64,000 nt of DNA from Desmodus rotundus (Eukaryota > Chordata > Mammalia > Chiroptera > Phyllostomidae): the NCBI RefSeq assembly GCF_022682495.2, contig NC_071390.1, positions 105,200,294 to 105,264,293 of the forward strand. Reading direction: 5' to 3'. A program made the position numbers and the translations under genes. This document shows positions 1 through 12,829 of the stretch, piece by piece. Numbering within the stretch: position 1 is the first letter of the stretch; each line of letters begins with the position of its first letter. Under the pieces are notes generated by a model. The model did not search any database, was not told the DNA's origin, and saw nothing but the letters and a program-made list of their open reading frames with translations.

Positions 1-2629
1 TGAGTAGCCCCAATGGGGCATTGCCTGCATTGTAGGTGAAACATCTGATAAACTAGGGGGTATGAGGGCCAGCAGGGAAAAACCTTCTTATTCTCCATGT
101 GTGCTTATAGGGGTGACTCCTAGTAACTCTCCTTGAATGAAAGAAGAAAAGAGGGAGAAAAGAGAAGAATCAACCCAAACTTCCTCTCCAAACTTTTGGG
201 GCCACAAAAGCAAAAGAATTAATCGCTGAATTAATTTATTAACCCAATCGACAAGTATTTATTGAGGGCTAGGCACTATTCTAGGCAGGAGATGAATAGG
301 GCTTCTCCACTTCATTGAGGACTAGGATTGGAACCCCTGGGTGTGGGCCCTGTGGTTGGGATGGAGATAAGCTGGCGGGAGGGGACAGAGGTGGGAAGAA
401 GGGGTCCCATAATGATGCCAGTTCTCCATCACTGCAGGCACTCACCCAGCCCCTGTTCCATGTCCCCTTCACTGTCTGTGGAGAAGACAGGATTATGAAT
501 AACTTTAGCTACTTAGGTTTAAAAAAATTGAAGTTAAAGTTGCAGCTCTGCAATTAACGGGACCTTAGCATTAAGTTGAACCATCTGAAATTGGCCATAT
601 TTTGACTTACAAGAATGGGTGCACCTATTTCAACCTAAAAGCTTAAATGAGAGCTTTGGGGTAAATGTGGATTTCAGTTACTCAAGTGATGTCTACAGGG
701 GCCCACCAACGATGCAGATTTCATAACTGAAAAGTAAGACAACCATACGATCTGATTATGAGGTAGTCGTGGGGCTGCAGAAAGAGAGTAATTGTGGCTT
801 AATCAGAAGATCTGAGCGTGAACGCGAGCTTTGCCTTTGCAGTTGTGTGATCTGGAGCGAATGCTGTCACCATCTACATCTTACTCTATAAAGAGAGGAG
901 GCATTGGTGCTTGTGAGTGTGGAGAGCGTGTGGACTGAGGGACATGGCCCCGGGGCAGGGGTCCCAGTTGCAAATGCCCAAGTGCCCCTGCTGACATCTG
1001 TGCTGTTGCTGATGGCATTGCTTTTGCTTCTGTTGTCCTCTTTGACTTGGCTTTGGGGGTAGACACATGGCATGGGTCCCCCCTAGACCTGACACCCTCA
1101 GGGCAGGAATGGGAAGAGTCCTGAGGTGTCTCGTATTGGTAACAGCCTCACTGTGAAGATGGGTGTCCCACAGACCACATCCTTGATGCTCTCGAGAAAC
1201 TGGTCAGCAAACCCTAAGGGAGATCTTTCAGAAAGTGAAAAAAAAAATCCTGCCCGAGTTTCTGTTTGTAAAGAGGATCTCACATCTGTGAGCACCTACA
1301 CCTGCACTGTAACACTGGTTGAGCTGAGTGCAGATGTGAAGGACTAGGGCTGCGCGTGCAGCACCACCGGAAGTGAGTTTGCTGCCGGCGCTCGCCCCGT
1401 GGTCTAGCATACAAGACTCTGATGAAAAGGATAGAAGTACCACAGAGCTTTGCTCTGGCTGCTGGCCTGTGACCCGATGGGCCACTGGGACTCAGGTCTG
1501 AGCCAGAAATGGAGTGTGCCTCTCTGACGCCCGTGCATGCAGGAGTCAGGCTAATCATCACATCTTCTGAGCAGGTGTGGGATTGACTTAGACACATTCC
1601 AGACGGACTCTGACAGCGGTGGGTCAGCAGGCAGGTGTTCTATGAAAATGAGTGAGTCGAAAGCACCAATGTCCTTTCAGCCTGGGGCAGATGCTCTTTT
1701 GTAGGGACCATCTGGAGCCTTTCCCTGATTATGGAGGAAGTGGAAAAGGACCCCTCAGGAAGGTCTGTCCTACCCACTTATAGACGACCCACCACAGCCA
1801 GATCAGTAGCTCCAGTGAGAAAAGGAGCCAGGACTGGTTTCCGCCTCCCACCAGCCCTGTCCCTCTTCCCCCTTGACTCATTCCCCAGTCTGGAGGCTCC
1901 TGAGGGCTGGCTTTCTCAGGCACCAGAACCACCATCCCCGTGCTGAAATGATGGAGGCGTAGTTAAATGAACTTCTTTCTGGAACCAATGGGCCGAGTCT
2001 TAAGCCTTCCTGAGAACTGAAGTGTAATTTAAGAAACGGGAAGAAGTGATTGAGTCCGTGTCCTAATCTCCCGAGAGTCTCTGTGCTCACTCCAGTGAGC
2101 AGCTTAATCCCCGCCACTGGAGACCCCGGGTGGAATCCTTAATTACCAGAATCTCATTTCTCCTTTGCAGGCACTACCTGAGGAACGTCTGTCGTTCAAA
2201 CACACGGATGTGAAAATAAAGTATTAAATTCAATAATTCAACTTGGAGGTGAAATGAAACAGAAAAATAACTTTCCCATTTGCCTGCTCCTGGATCCTGG
2301 GCAGCTGCATTTCACTGACCCATGAATCTGCACTCTCTGTCCCCCACCCAGCTGTCCCCAGAGTGCTGTGCAGGCAGCTCAGGCTGAGCTCCAGAATGTA
2401 GGGGTGAAGCCCTTCCACCGAGATGTGGGAGCTACGTTTTTGCTTCTGCACGTGCTGGAAACAAAGGCAGTGGCTTCCTCAGGAACCAGGACCCCAGGCC
2501 GTGGGAGAGGCACTGGTTCTCTCATCAGTGGCCTGGGGCCGCTCAAGGGAGGTCATCACAGGTCTAGGTCTTGCTGTGCAGTTGCTCTTAACTCCTTCGC
2601 ATTTCTGTTTCCATCCCGATCAGATTTCA

Positions 2630-4069
2630 GGTCCCGTTCTGTGATTGTGATTTTGTCAGTTTTAGTTGATTTTTTCCCTTTAGTTCTGTTAGTAGTTGCT
2701 TTATATATTTCAGTGCTCCTTGATTGGGTGCATATATATCAAGAAGAGTTATGTCTTCTTGATGCAGCGTCCCCTTTCACATTATAAAATGTCCTTCTTT
2801 GTCTCTTTCTACCTTTGTTATCTTGAAGTCTTTTTTGCCAGATGTAAGTATGGCTACACCTGCTCTTCTGTGGATGCTATTTGCTTGGAGAGTCATTTTC
2901 CACTGTGAGTCTAACTTTGTCTTCACAGCTTAGATGTGTTTCCTGAAGGCAGCATATGATTGGGCTTTGTTTTTTGATCCAGTCTGCTGCTCTGTGCCTC
3001 TTCATTGGTGAGCTCAGTCCATTTACATTCAGGGTGATTATTGATGTATGAGATTTTCCAATGGCTATTTTATCCTTTGTTTTCTGGTAGCTCTGTGCCT
3101 CCATTGGCTCTTCCTTTGTGATTCTGTCTGTTGCTTTTGTTTGGTGGCATTCCATACTTTTTCCCTCTCTTTTTAAAAAGTTATGTGTGTGTGTGTATGT
3201 GTACATATGTGGTCACCAATTGGTTTACGAAAAAGAAAGTTTCATATATGTAATAGTCCTTTTTCTTTTGAATGCATCTGATCTCCATCCTCCTTTGCAA
3301 ATTCAGAACTTTACCCCCTCCCCTTTTGTGGGATTTTTTGGGTCACAAATCATCCCTGTTTATAATGGAAGTTTGTTGGTGATCTTACTCGTAGTTTTGT
3401 AACCTTCTGTTCTTTGTTTCAGGTAGAATAACTTCTTTGAGTATTTCCTGCAATGAAGGAAATGGCAATAAATTCCCTCAGCTTCTGTATGTCTGGAAAA
3501 GTCTTTATTTCCCCTTCATATCTAAAAGATAACTTTGCTGGATATACAGCATCCAGCAGAAGTAACACCTGCATGAGTGTGGTCAGTAGGGTAATAATGT
3601 GGGTGTAGTAATTTATAGTTTTAATTGGAACATTTCACCTAAAATCTCATATGTGTGCTTGAGTGTGATAGTGTTATGTCACAGAATTACATGCTTATGA
3701 TTTTGTAATAAAAGATTTTGTAATAAAAAGGGGCATTATTTGTGCCGGACTCCGTATTACTCTTGGCTGGTCATTTCTCTCTTTCAGTAATTTGAATATT
3801 TGGTTCCACTCTCTTCTGGCTTGTGGAGTTTCTGCTGAGGAGTCTGATGGTAACCTAATGGGCTTTCTGTTATAGGTTACTTTTTTCTTTTCCCTGGCTG
3901 CCTTGACAATTCTTTCATTGTCATTAATTTTGACAGTTTTTAGTGTAATATGCCTTGGAGAAGGCCTTTTTGAATTGAGGTAATTAGGTATTCTCTTTGC
4001 TTCTCGGATTTGAGGATCTAGTTCTTTTCATAGGCTTGGGAAGTTCTTGTCATCTATTTGCTTGAATCT
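2630..4069 (-). mobile_element. L1 segment (ORF1 C-terminus through ORF2 endonuclease start), both ends missing
   Basis: On the minus strand, 4,069 to about 3,430 reads as the L1 ORF1p C-terminal region (YPAKLSFRYEGEIKTF, EFIAISFIAGN). The inter-ORF part follows. ORF2p endonuclease begins near 3,060 with HTSIITLNVNGL, then KRHRAADWIKK and ICCLQETHL, and continues degenerate through DKEGHF and KGTLHQED-like residues to about 2,640. There is no poly(A), 3' UTR or 5' UTR. An exact 12-bp direct repeat, gatcagatttca, sits at 2,618-2,629 and 4,070-4,081, right at the two ends. About 205 bp of foreign sequence interrupts ORF1 near 3,560-3,765. It is an old, non-functional copy. Confidence 0.85.
3560..3765. 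other. Unidentified insertion of about 205 bp inside the L1 segment
   Basis: L1 ORF1 homology stops near 3,556 (tatccagcaaagtt on the minus strand) and resumes near 3,766 (ccagccaagagta). The expected L1 text would be continuous here. The intervening sequence is AT-rich and contains a repeated ttttgtaataaaa word at about 3,700 and 3,717. I see no poly(A), no clear inverted ends and no convincing target duplication. A small DNA transposon is possible but not shown. Confidence 0.5.
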
Positions 4070-4134
4070 GATCAGATTTCAAAGCTGAGCTGAAACCCCA
4101 CCCTCCCCAGGGAGTCTCTTCTATCACCTATTGC

Positions 4135-4330
4135 TGTTGCGTTGTGAAAAGCACTAAGGTTAATTTTATGTGGGCACTTTACACACATCCTCTCAGTTAA
4201 CTGTGGCCAGGCTGGCACTGCTACTTTCCCACTTGCAGGGGAGGAAGCAGAAAGGGTGACTGACCAGAGCCATGTGGCCATAGCACTTGGGCCCAGGACT
4301 CAAACCCGGGCCAGCCACCCTTCAGGCTCC
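4135..4330 (-). repeat. MIR SINE relic (probable)
   Basis: On the + strand the order is a cactttacacacatcctctc-like stretch, then a gaggaagcagaaagggtgac word, then an acccgggccag word. This fits a reversed MIR (core 'gaggaaactgaggc', box-B-like 'gggttcgaatcc'). It is highly diverged and the ends are approximate. Confidence 0.45.
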
Positions 4331-5579
4331 ATCCCAACTCTCCTGTTTTCCTGCACTGAGGCAGAACTCATGTACAGTGCACAGCTCCCAGATAAAGCAT
4401 GAGATCTGACCTGCGCACACCCATGGGAGCACCAGAGCAACCGTTCTCTGAGTTTTTTGTTGGAGAGGAGACCACAGTCTGTTTTTGCCTGGCTTTGACT
4501 TGTGTGTGGGGTGCAGAACATTTGCCAGCCCACTGGGGTTCATGTTGCCAAGCATTGGAGCAGGATTATAAATGCTTGTCACACAAAGTGTTGCTGGTCT
4601 GTAAGACAAGACCCTTTCATGTGTATGTCACCAGTGGTGATGAGGGTCCCTGCTGAACAGCACAGCCACAGACATTTCCAGCAGCAGGGACCTCCTTAGT
4701 TTTAGTTAACAGGAAAAAAGGAGAAAGAATGAAACAGGAGACAAACAGTGAGCTGAGCAGACAGCAGGGCTTGCCCTCATCCTGGGAAGGCAGTGGGTGC
4801 AAGAGCCTCAAGGAGCAGAGTCTGCCAGCAGCTCCGTCCCTGGGCCTTCAGCTGTGGCCCAACTTCTGTTCTGCAAAGCCTTCACAAAAAAGTGCCGGTC
4901 ATTGGACTTTATTGCCGAGTTTGTAGATACCCCAATACTTGTGGCAATGCATGCTGGAACATAGCTCCCTGCCAACAGGCAATGCCCATGCCTGGCTAAC
5001 CGGTGCTATTCCTGAAATCCACTATGTCTGGATCCCAGTCATTTGTCACATTCTGTGGGGCAATTTCTAGCATCAGCTTGTGTTGAAGGATGGAAAGACC
5101 ACCTGTGAAGCTTCATGAATGTGGTGAGGGGCAAACTAGGAGAGTTGGTGACTTGGGGTCCCTTGTTAGTCCCTTAGAAACTGATGCCTCCTCGCCCTTC
5201 TCCCCACTGGTCAAAATCACCCTCTTAAGAGCTTCTACCATGTGGAAATACCAGCCAGAGTCCCTCTCCCTTCCTCTCTGCTTCTTGGGGAGTCAGGGGA
5301 GGGGAGACCCTCCATTCCACAGCAATGCACATGGGCCTTCCAGTGGGGCGATCTGGAGCTCAGGGAGCTTGGAGCACTGGGGCCTGTGCACAAGCTGAGC
5401 TGGCCAGCAGCAGGTCGACAGGGCCCTCAGTGCCATCAGGCCCGGCCGTGCACAGGTTTCCACGGTTTCCAAGTTCATTGACTGCTGCTCAGGGTGTGAG
5501 GCACGGCTGAGCGAGTGCAAAGCACCCCGAGAACCACCGTCAGCGTGCTGGCGTGTCCGAGGCTCCCAGCCAGCCATAC

Positions 5580-6300
5580 ATCATGAAATATTGACATGGT
5601 TCCACTAGACTTCCACCCCTGACATTTGATTTATAGCTTTAGGTGTTCTTTTTTCATTCTAAACAGTCGATGAAGGATCAAAGGAAATGTCATATTTGCA
5701 GCCTTCAAGCCCAGAGTGACACCTTGGAAGTCAGAAAAGAGGTTGGCTTCCTGCCGACGGGCTCCTCCCCACCCACCACGGTGGGGCTCAGAGCAACCCG
5801 AGCTCAGGCCTCCCCTGCACCCCCCACATCTCAAATATTTATCACATTAAATATCAACCTCAGAATATTGCCTTCCTTTAAGCTTTTCACGTCCCAATGA
5901 TTTTTTATTATTTCCATCGACCAAAATAAATGAAGAAAATGTTTTAGACCGCACTTGAAAGCATGTAAAAATCAATAACTGGATTTTAAAAGATTTAAAA
6001 TGTCTTGAATACATTCATTTTCAAACATACTCCTCTGATCTTTAAATAGCTTTTCTTGGAGCATAACATTTTTTTTGAAAAGTCAAATATGGAGCATTAA
6101 GGGTATAATTACCATTTTAATTATAACTCAATCATCCTATCTGCTTTGCATAGAAATTAAAGCTTTTATGTCAGGATTTCTGGGCACTCACAAATGTTCA
6201 GGAGCAATTAATGTTAAAAGTTTAATTTTTTTAAAACTGGGTATGAACTTTACAGTTCTTAATTTCAATCTCGCTCAGATTGAAAAGTGAAGATGTTACC
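5580..6300. other. AT-rich, repeat-free stretch; possible conserved non-coding element
   Basis: I recognise no transposon here. The stretch is rich in homeodomain-like words (taattac, taattata, caattaatg) and has few CpGs. The short open frames on + (5,643-5,900 and 6,075-6,290) carry no recognisable domain. A regulatory role is inference only. Confidence 0.25.
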
Positions 6301-6379
6301 ACTCATTGTTTTATTCCCAAAGTAAATCCACTTCCTCTTGTGAGTTGATTCCTGCATCCCTTCTAGGTGGGTGCACAGT

Positions 6380-6550
6380 GGGGCCGGAGTCCTGCCCCTG
6401 ACTGTGGGACTGGGACCTAGCACCAGTTACAGCCCCAAGTTTCCTCATCCCTAAAATGGGCCACGACCATACTTACCTTGTGGAACTGCTGTGCAACGAG
6501 TGACTGAGCAGGTCAGGCATGCGGGACGGCACTGGGGCCTGGCACACACA
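6380..6550 (+). repeat. MIR SINE relic (probable)
   Basis: The stretch reads tgactgtgggactgggac, then gtttcctcatccctaaaatg, then a cttaccttgtggaactg stretch and ggcctggcacac. These follow the order of a + oriented MIR (core 'tttcctcatctgtaaaatgg', 3' 'gcctggcacat'). Confidence 0.5.
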
Positions 6551-9469
6551 CCCTGGGCTCCGCTCTGGTGTGCGGTGGGGTCTGAACTAACCCCCATCAC
6601 TCTGGGTTATTGACTGTCCTTCTGCCCCCAACAGGACGGTTCCAATAGTGGTAGTACTTCCCAACACTTTGTCTTCAAGAAGCAAGGGGCCGTTTTTTTA
6701 TTAGGGAACAAACTGTAAAAGCCCGATGAACCTCAGACAGACACTGCAGCAGGATTTTCTGGTTCCCCTCTGTGGTGCGCACTGGCTGGGGCCTAAAGAA
6801 CGCGATGGCGCCTGAAAATCTGTGTTTGCATGAATGAAAACACCATCTGGCTGAAACTCAACTAGACTGTCATTGCATTTAGCCCTGAAAACAAATACTG
6901 AAATGATCGATTTCCCATCTTTTTGCTGCCAGTGCAGCTCCCTGGCCTGAAGTACAGGCTGCAGGTGTTGGCACAGCCATGCGTGTGCGCATGCGTGTGC
7001 CTGTGTGTGTGTGCAAAATTCAGCCTGGCCATTTTTCTCCCAGTTAACCCCCCCGTCTAAGATCTGGTCCATTTCCTCCTGTGCTGCCACTGCTCGGGCT
7101 GCAAGGAAAGTCATTTTTGTGTGCATTGCCGTGGCAAAATAAAGTAATTCCATTTTTAGAAAGTCTGTGGAACAGGCTCTTCCTCCCAGCATGTTTTGCT
7201 GACTGCCTGTCTCTGCTGTAGTTTTTATTTCGGCTTATTTTGTGTTTTGTATTTTTTTTCACATGCACTTGCATCTAACTTTGCTGCTTTATTAGAAAAA
7301 ATGACAGTAGAGGCAGGCAGGTTTGAAAACAATGATCATACACATCTTCTACACCGGGAGTGAGACAATGTGCCCTGAGACTTAATTGCTCAGGGGCACT
7401 CTGGTATTCACACAGTCCTGAGTGTGATCTCGGAGTATCACATCATCTGCAGAAGCAGAGTCTGTGGCTCTGTAAGTGATCACATGGCCTACAGTTTTCC
7501 AGGGCAGTAAGGATTTCACATAATTTTGTTATTTCCAGGGTAGGGTAATTTCTAAAGATCTGAGTAAATGTGACTTGGGTGTAATGGCTCTGGAAGACTT
7601 CTTGGATAAATAAGTTCACCTTTCTGAAGATGCCCCTTTCTTGGGCCCCATCTTTGGGTTTGGGTTTGGTGCAGGAGCTTGAGGTGTCCTGGAGGTGTTT
7701 TGAGTCCCAAAGTGTTTCTGGCTGCTTCCCATGTCTCCTGGGGTCCCAATAGCACACCAAGGGCTCCAAGGCCTGCATCTTGCCACCAGCAGTGGGGACC
7801 CATATGGAGCTGGGTCCCTGGGGGAGAGCTCAGTTTGCCTCTGTGGGTGACCAGCATCCCAGGGCCTGCAGCTGCTTTCTCTGCATTCCCAGTCTGCCCC
7901 ATCCCCCCACACCACATACGCCCCCTCTCTGTCACTTCCCCAGCTCTGCCTACCTCTATAAGGGGGGGTCCTGTCACTCCACCCAGTGTGAGTGTGGGGG
8001 TTCCTGCTGACCCTTATTAATGTGAACATTCACACTGGGGGAGGACCCCCCTCCATTCACATGGGTTTGAAATGTTTACTATTCTGATATCTACATTTTG
8101 CCTGGCTGGGCCATTGAAGATGGTGAAGAATGTGCTATAACTTTGTCAAAGTAAATGCCCATCACCTCCCAGTGCTTACAATGTTTCACAGGAACACAAA
8201 GAACAGAAACAGAACCCACCCACAGGGAAGGTGCATGGTCACAGGTGGCAGAGCCTTTCGGAGAAAGACATACAGCTGAGATGGGTAAGCGGCACTGTGG
8301 TTCACTGTGCACCTTCAGGCAGACTGAAACATCCTGGAAGTCTCCATTAGTTCTCACACTGACTGCTCCCCGCAGGATTTTACCTCTACCCAGAAGAGGA
8401 AGAAAGTAACAGTGTTCAGGCTGCAGGTGACATGGGCAAGGCGAACCCTTCAGTGGAGACAAGAAGCACCAGTTGGCCTCTTGGGTTTGGACAGTTCTAA
8501 GGAGTGGCTTTGACTCCTTTGTCTGTTATTCAGCTCTCTGTGTATTCATTTAGCAGCTCAGCACAGCATCATCGTGCCAGATTTGTGTCTGGCCCTCTCC
8601 AGCTGCTGGGGTATCGTGGGCAAAGGAGGAGGTGCCACCCGCCCTGGTGGATATGACAGTCCAAGGGGCCCTTTGAGCCTCGGTTACTTATCTGTCAGAC
8701 AGGATAACAAGTGCTCGCTCAACTCAGTGCTGATACAGAGACTGTGTGAGACCACATTTGGGGAGCCTTTGTAAATTCTGGTGTGGTCCAATGTAATCCA
8801 TCCTTGTCAGAAAGAGTAACAGCGAGTGTGGAATATCTCATTACTGTATCAGTGTCCACAAAAGAGAGTGATCTGTACGCCACCCCCCACCCCCACCACT
8901 GGAAAAGACTCTCCTCCATCATGCCCTGACTCTCCTCCAAAGCCCAGTCTCCAGCACCCATCTATATCAGTGGAATATTATTTAGAATGAACAGGACCAG
9001 TTCCAATAGCTTATAAATGTGGCAAGTGACCTTGTTTTCTGATGTCTGCCTTATGGCTTCTTCCAAAGTACTGGCTGAAAAATATTAAAAAAAAATCCCA
9101 GAATCTGAGAATGAAGAGGGACATCTAACCGGCTCAGATACTGACACACTCCATAAAGTAACAGCTACTAAAACAATGTGGGACAAGGACAAGAATAAGC
9201 ACAGGCCTGTAAGACAGGACTGTTGTCCTAGTACAGCCTTTATCACATATAAAAATGTAATATGTGTCACAAGAGGGGAGGAACATCATGGCACAGGAAG
9301 GAAATTACTATTCAGTGAAGGTTTCTAGGATGACTGGTAAGTGTAATCTTGCCTTTGGATCCTATCTCAGGGTGTATTATTGGTGGGTGGACTACGACAT
9401 AACAACAGCAGAAGAAAACAAAGTGAATCTTTGCTAAACTTCCCGGGGGGTGGAGAAGGTATTTCAAAG

Positions 9470-9720
9470 TGTAAGAGCAAAAGAATTAATCATAAATTCA
9501 GCAGATTGACTACTTAGAAATTAAAAATTGCTCTGCATCAAAACCCCTCCATCATAATCAAGATGAAAAGCAAAACAAAAGATGTACGCAGCCAATGATG
9601 ACAGATTAGCGAGAGCTCAAAGAAAACACTTATGATACGGCATTTTTTATAAGAACTCACTGCATAAATCCCTTTCATATCTGCACTTGGAAAAAGAGTC
9701 AAATTTCAATGGGAATGGGT
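9470..9720 (+). mobile_element. Old L1 ORF2 C-terminal fragment
   Basis: The stretch contains aaaattgctctgcatcaaaa followed by aagatgaaaagcaaaacaaa and a gatgacagattagcgag word. This matches the L1 ORF2 stretch encoding 'L..A..K..IK.K.KTKR'. It has many stops. The ends are approximate. Confidence 0.5.
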
Positions 9721-12360
9721 GACTGGTATTTTTCCCATTACGCGGCTCTAGGAATCTTAAAACTCACATTTCTCACTTTACCTTGATGTCAAGTGCCCTG
9801 TGCTCCCTCGCAGCAGTTGCCTGTAGCTCCTTGTATGTACTTCCTGGGATGTCATTGTCCCTCTGGGAATCAGTAAAGATTACTCAGACGATGGGGTTGA
9901 ATTCCCGGTTGGTTAAGCAGTAACTGTCTTTTCTTTTTCCTTACTACTAAGAATTACATTGTTTGGGTGGACTCGCAAAGTAGAATCACTGTATGGGTGT
10001 GTGAGCATTTCTAAACCACATGGTATCCCCCACTTGGTGGCCTGGAGCTCATGCTGGCTCTGCTTCAGCTGCCCCCTCGCAGCCCGTTCATCACCTGTAT
10101 GTCTGGTCTCACCAGCTCAGACTCAGTGGTCCCCAGCTGCCCCATCCCTCCTGGCAGAATGGAGACCTATGTGGAAGTTGAGTCACCCATCCCTGGCACA
10201 AGGTGCTACCAGTGTTTCCCATGGCCAAGTCAGCTTAGAGCAATGTGCTTTGGAGAACACAGCAGGTCTCAATAAATGTTGACGCAGCAAGGTGAGGCTC
10301 CCAGGAACATTTGAATTTTAAAAGAGACAGGCAGTGATTGTCTAAATAGATAAAACAGGCAGACTGAGGACCTGGTGACCAGCATCACGGCCATGACACA
10401 ATACAGGTACTGTGTTGATTTTGGGTGAACTGGCCTTATGATGAGCCTGGGCAGGGGCTGACCTTCCCATCACAGGGGCCTTCTTAGTGAAGACAGAGGT
10501 TGTCACATATACAGTGGAACCTCTTCCTGTGAGGAGGGCATTTTCACAATGAGTTATTTGGTCCCTCTGGTGTTGATTTGACAACTGTCATTCTTTCCAA
10601 TAGGATGGAATTTGCTGACAGGCTGCTGGGCCCTATAAACTCATTCATTTTCCTTAATGGGAGAAGATGATATGTGAACTACAAAATGAGAGACATGATA
10701 CAACAGCTCCCTAAGGAAAACACAGAACACAGAAGGCTGTGTCCTGGTTTTTAGGCACTTGGAAGGTAGGTGGTATGGATGTGTGGTGTGGTACTGTAAG
10801 TATAAGCAGAACTGAATTGGCCTCAGATTGGAACCCAATGACATCATAGGATTATTGGGATATTTCTTCAGTAGGAATATAATTTATTTTTAAATATTAT
10901 CATGATTACACCAAAAAATGTAAAATTCCCATGCTCCAGACAACAGGTTTCATCAGACTCTGCCTGTCAGACTGATGTATCAGATGGTCCTGTAGTTAAT
11001 TACCAATATGAGTGGTTTGGAACTGAGGTCCATCAATCGGCTCTCTGTAGATGCCCCATGTGACTGTGATTATGTAGGCCTCTCCTCCCCTGCTCTGCAG
11101 GGGCAGGCCCGTATCCTTCCCGTTGGATTGTAGTTGGGGTCCATCCAGATCCCTCCTGGGGGGAAGTGTTCTTATTTCAAAGACTGCACCCAACACTACT
11201 TGAAAAAGCCCCATTGTGATCAAGGACAATGGAACTACTGCCATTCTCAGATACAGGATGATGCTACAATGTGAACATCCTCCTCGTAAGTAAAAACATC
11301 CTGCTCTGTTCTCGGGAGACTTTCCCAGCTGCCAGGACCTTCATGCAGGGTTGAAAACAGCACAGGTTCAGAGACTCCTGCGCTCCAACATGAGAGGAAG
11401 CAGCTTAGGGCTGTTTTACAGACCCAGCATCTAACTGTGGAGTGGACATGGGGATGGGGGAGAGGGCAGGAATGAGAGGGGCTCCTTGTCCTCTTCCCGG
11501 TGGTGTGACAGCTGGAAGCAGTGCTGGGCCGTCCTCCTGCTTTGTTTCCTCACCATCCTTTCTCCTCCTTGGAGCAAGTCAAGCATGGGGCTCAGGGGAC
11601 ACAAATGGGTCCCTGGCGATGTTTCTAAATAACTCAGTACCAGGGAAAAGTGCAGGTCTCATCATCCTTGCTATCTGTTTAATGAAAGTCTCTGAAGCTT
11701 GGTGAGAGGCCATGGGAGATGAAGATCATTAAGGATGGCCCATAAACTTGATTTCCTGTGTTTGGTGCTAAATCTCACTCTCCGCGGGTGGGAAGAACTC
11801 AAACCCATTTGATAAAAACTTTGGTGGACACTGTCTGTCTTGGAAACTATTTTGTGTTTTTAAAAAACTTACTGTAAGATAGAAGAAAAAGCCTGGGTTT
11901 CAGAGCCAGGTGGACTTCAGTTTGAGCTCAAATTCTGTTCTCATTTTCTCTCTATGTCCTTCTCCTGGTTCTGTCTCTGTCTCTTTACACTTTTTTTAAA
12001 TTCTTCAAATTACCGAGTATTTGAGCTGGCTTTTTTCATTGCTTACTACACGAGTTTTTGGTTCAGGCAATCCAATGATTACTCTAGTTAGTTTAGGGAG
12101 CTTCACCGACTTGAGGACTGATGAGAAAAGGACAAAGTGATGTCTACCAGCTTAATACTGAAGAAGGAGAAAGAAGCATTAAAAAATCAGGCAAGAAAAT
12201 TCAAAACATCTAGTCATTTGGGACACTTTAATGAAGGAAACATAGGAAAGAGTGAAACAGTCCATGATTTCCATTGAGCACTCACTCCAGTGTAATAGAA
12301 TATAATCTTCTAAGTCCAAAATGATGAAGATCTGGAAAAAATAGACTTGGCATGTTCTTT

Positions 12361-12800
12361 TTTTTTTTTTTTAAGAACAAAGGGCATTGCATTTTTAATG
12401 ATTCCTATCCAAATTACTTAAAGAAAAAAGTTTGCCTCTTAAAAATATAATTTTTCATTATTTCAGAATTCATCCATTTTATCTGTTTGCCACCTCTGGC
12501 TCTGGTAGGAAGTGTTAAGACTCTGCTGCCGTTGTGACAATGGTGTTGAATCAGGAAAATAATGTTTATTTGATCAGTAAATGGACAAGGTTTTTAAAAG
12601 TAAATCGGGGCTTCAAAAAGTACTGGGGGTCCACAAAGGAGGAAGTCCCTTCCAGAGCTGCTTTGCCTATTCAGTGAATTAATATGCAAATGCACTTGGA
12701 AGAGTTTAGCTCTTAGTGAGGTCTTCGTACTCTTCGGTGACCATAGTCATCATTGTCTTCATCACACATCACAGTTTCTCCAGGGCATTTTGAATTTGTA
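12361..12800 (-). pseudogene. Possible processed-transcript remnant, parent not identified
   Basis: On the minus strand the segment ends with an A run (T run at about 12,361-12,374 on +), with attaaa about 20 bases upstream of it. That resembles a retrotransposed 3' UTR. Upstream frames give a short acidic tail (EEYEDL or CDEDNDDYGH depending on frame) with stops. I cannot name a parent gene and saw no clear target duplication. It could instead be plain intron sequence next to a T tract. Confidence 0.25.
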
Positions 12801-12829
12801 AAAGTATAGTTAAGACCTATATGTTGAAA

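Noticed and set aside
6701..7192. 163-codon minus frame
   Set aside because: No recognisable domain, no conserved motif and CA-repeat-derived residues in the middle.
7552..8029. 137-141-codon minus frames
   Set aside because: Two overlapping frames with no family similarity; chance frames.
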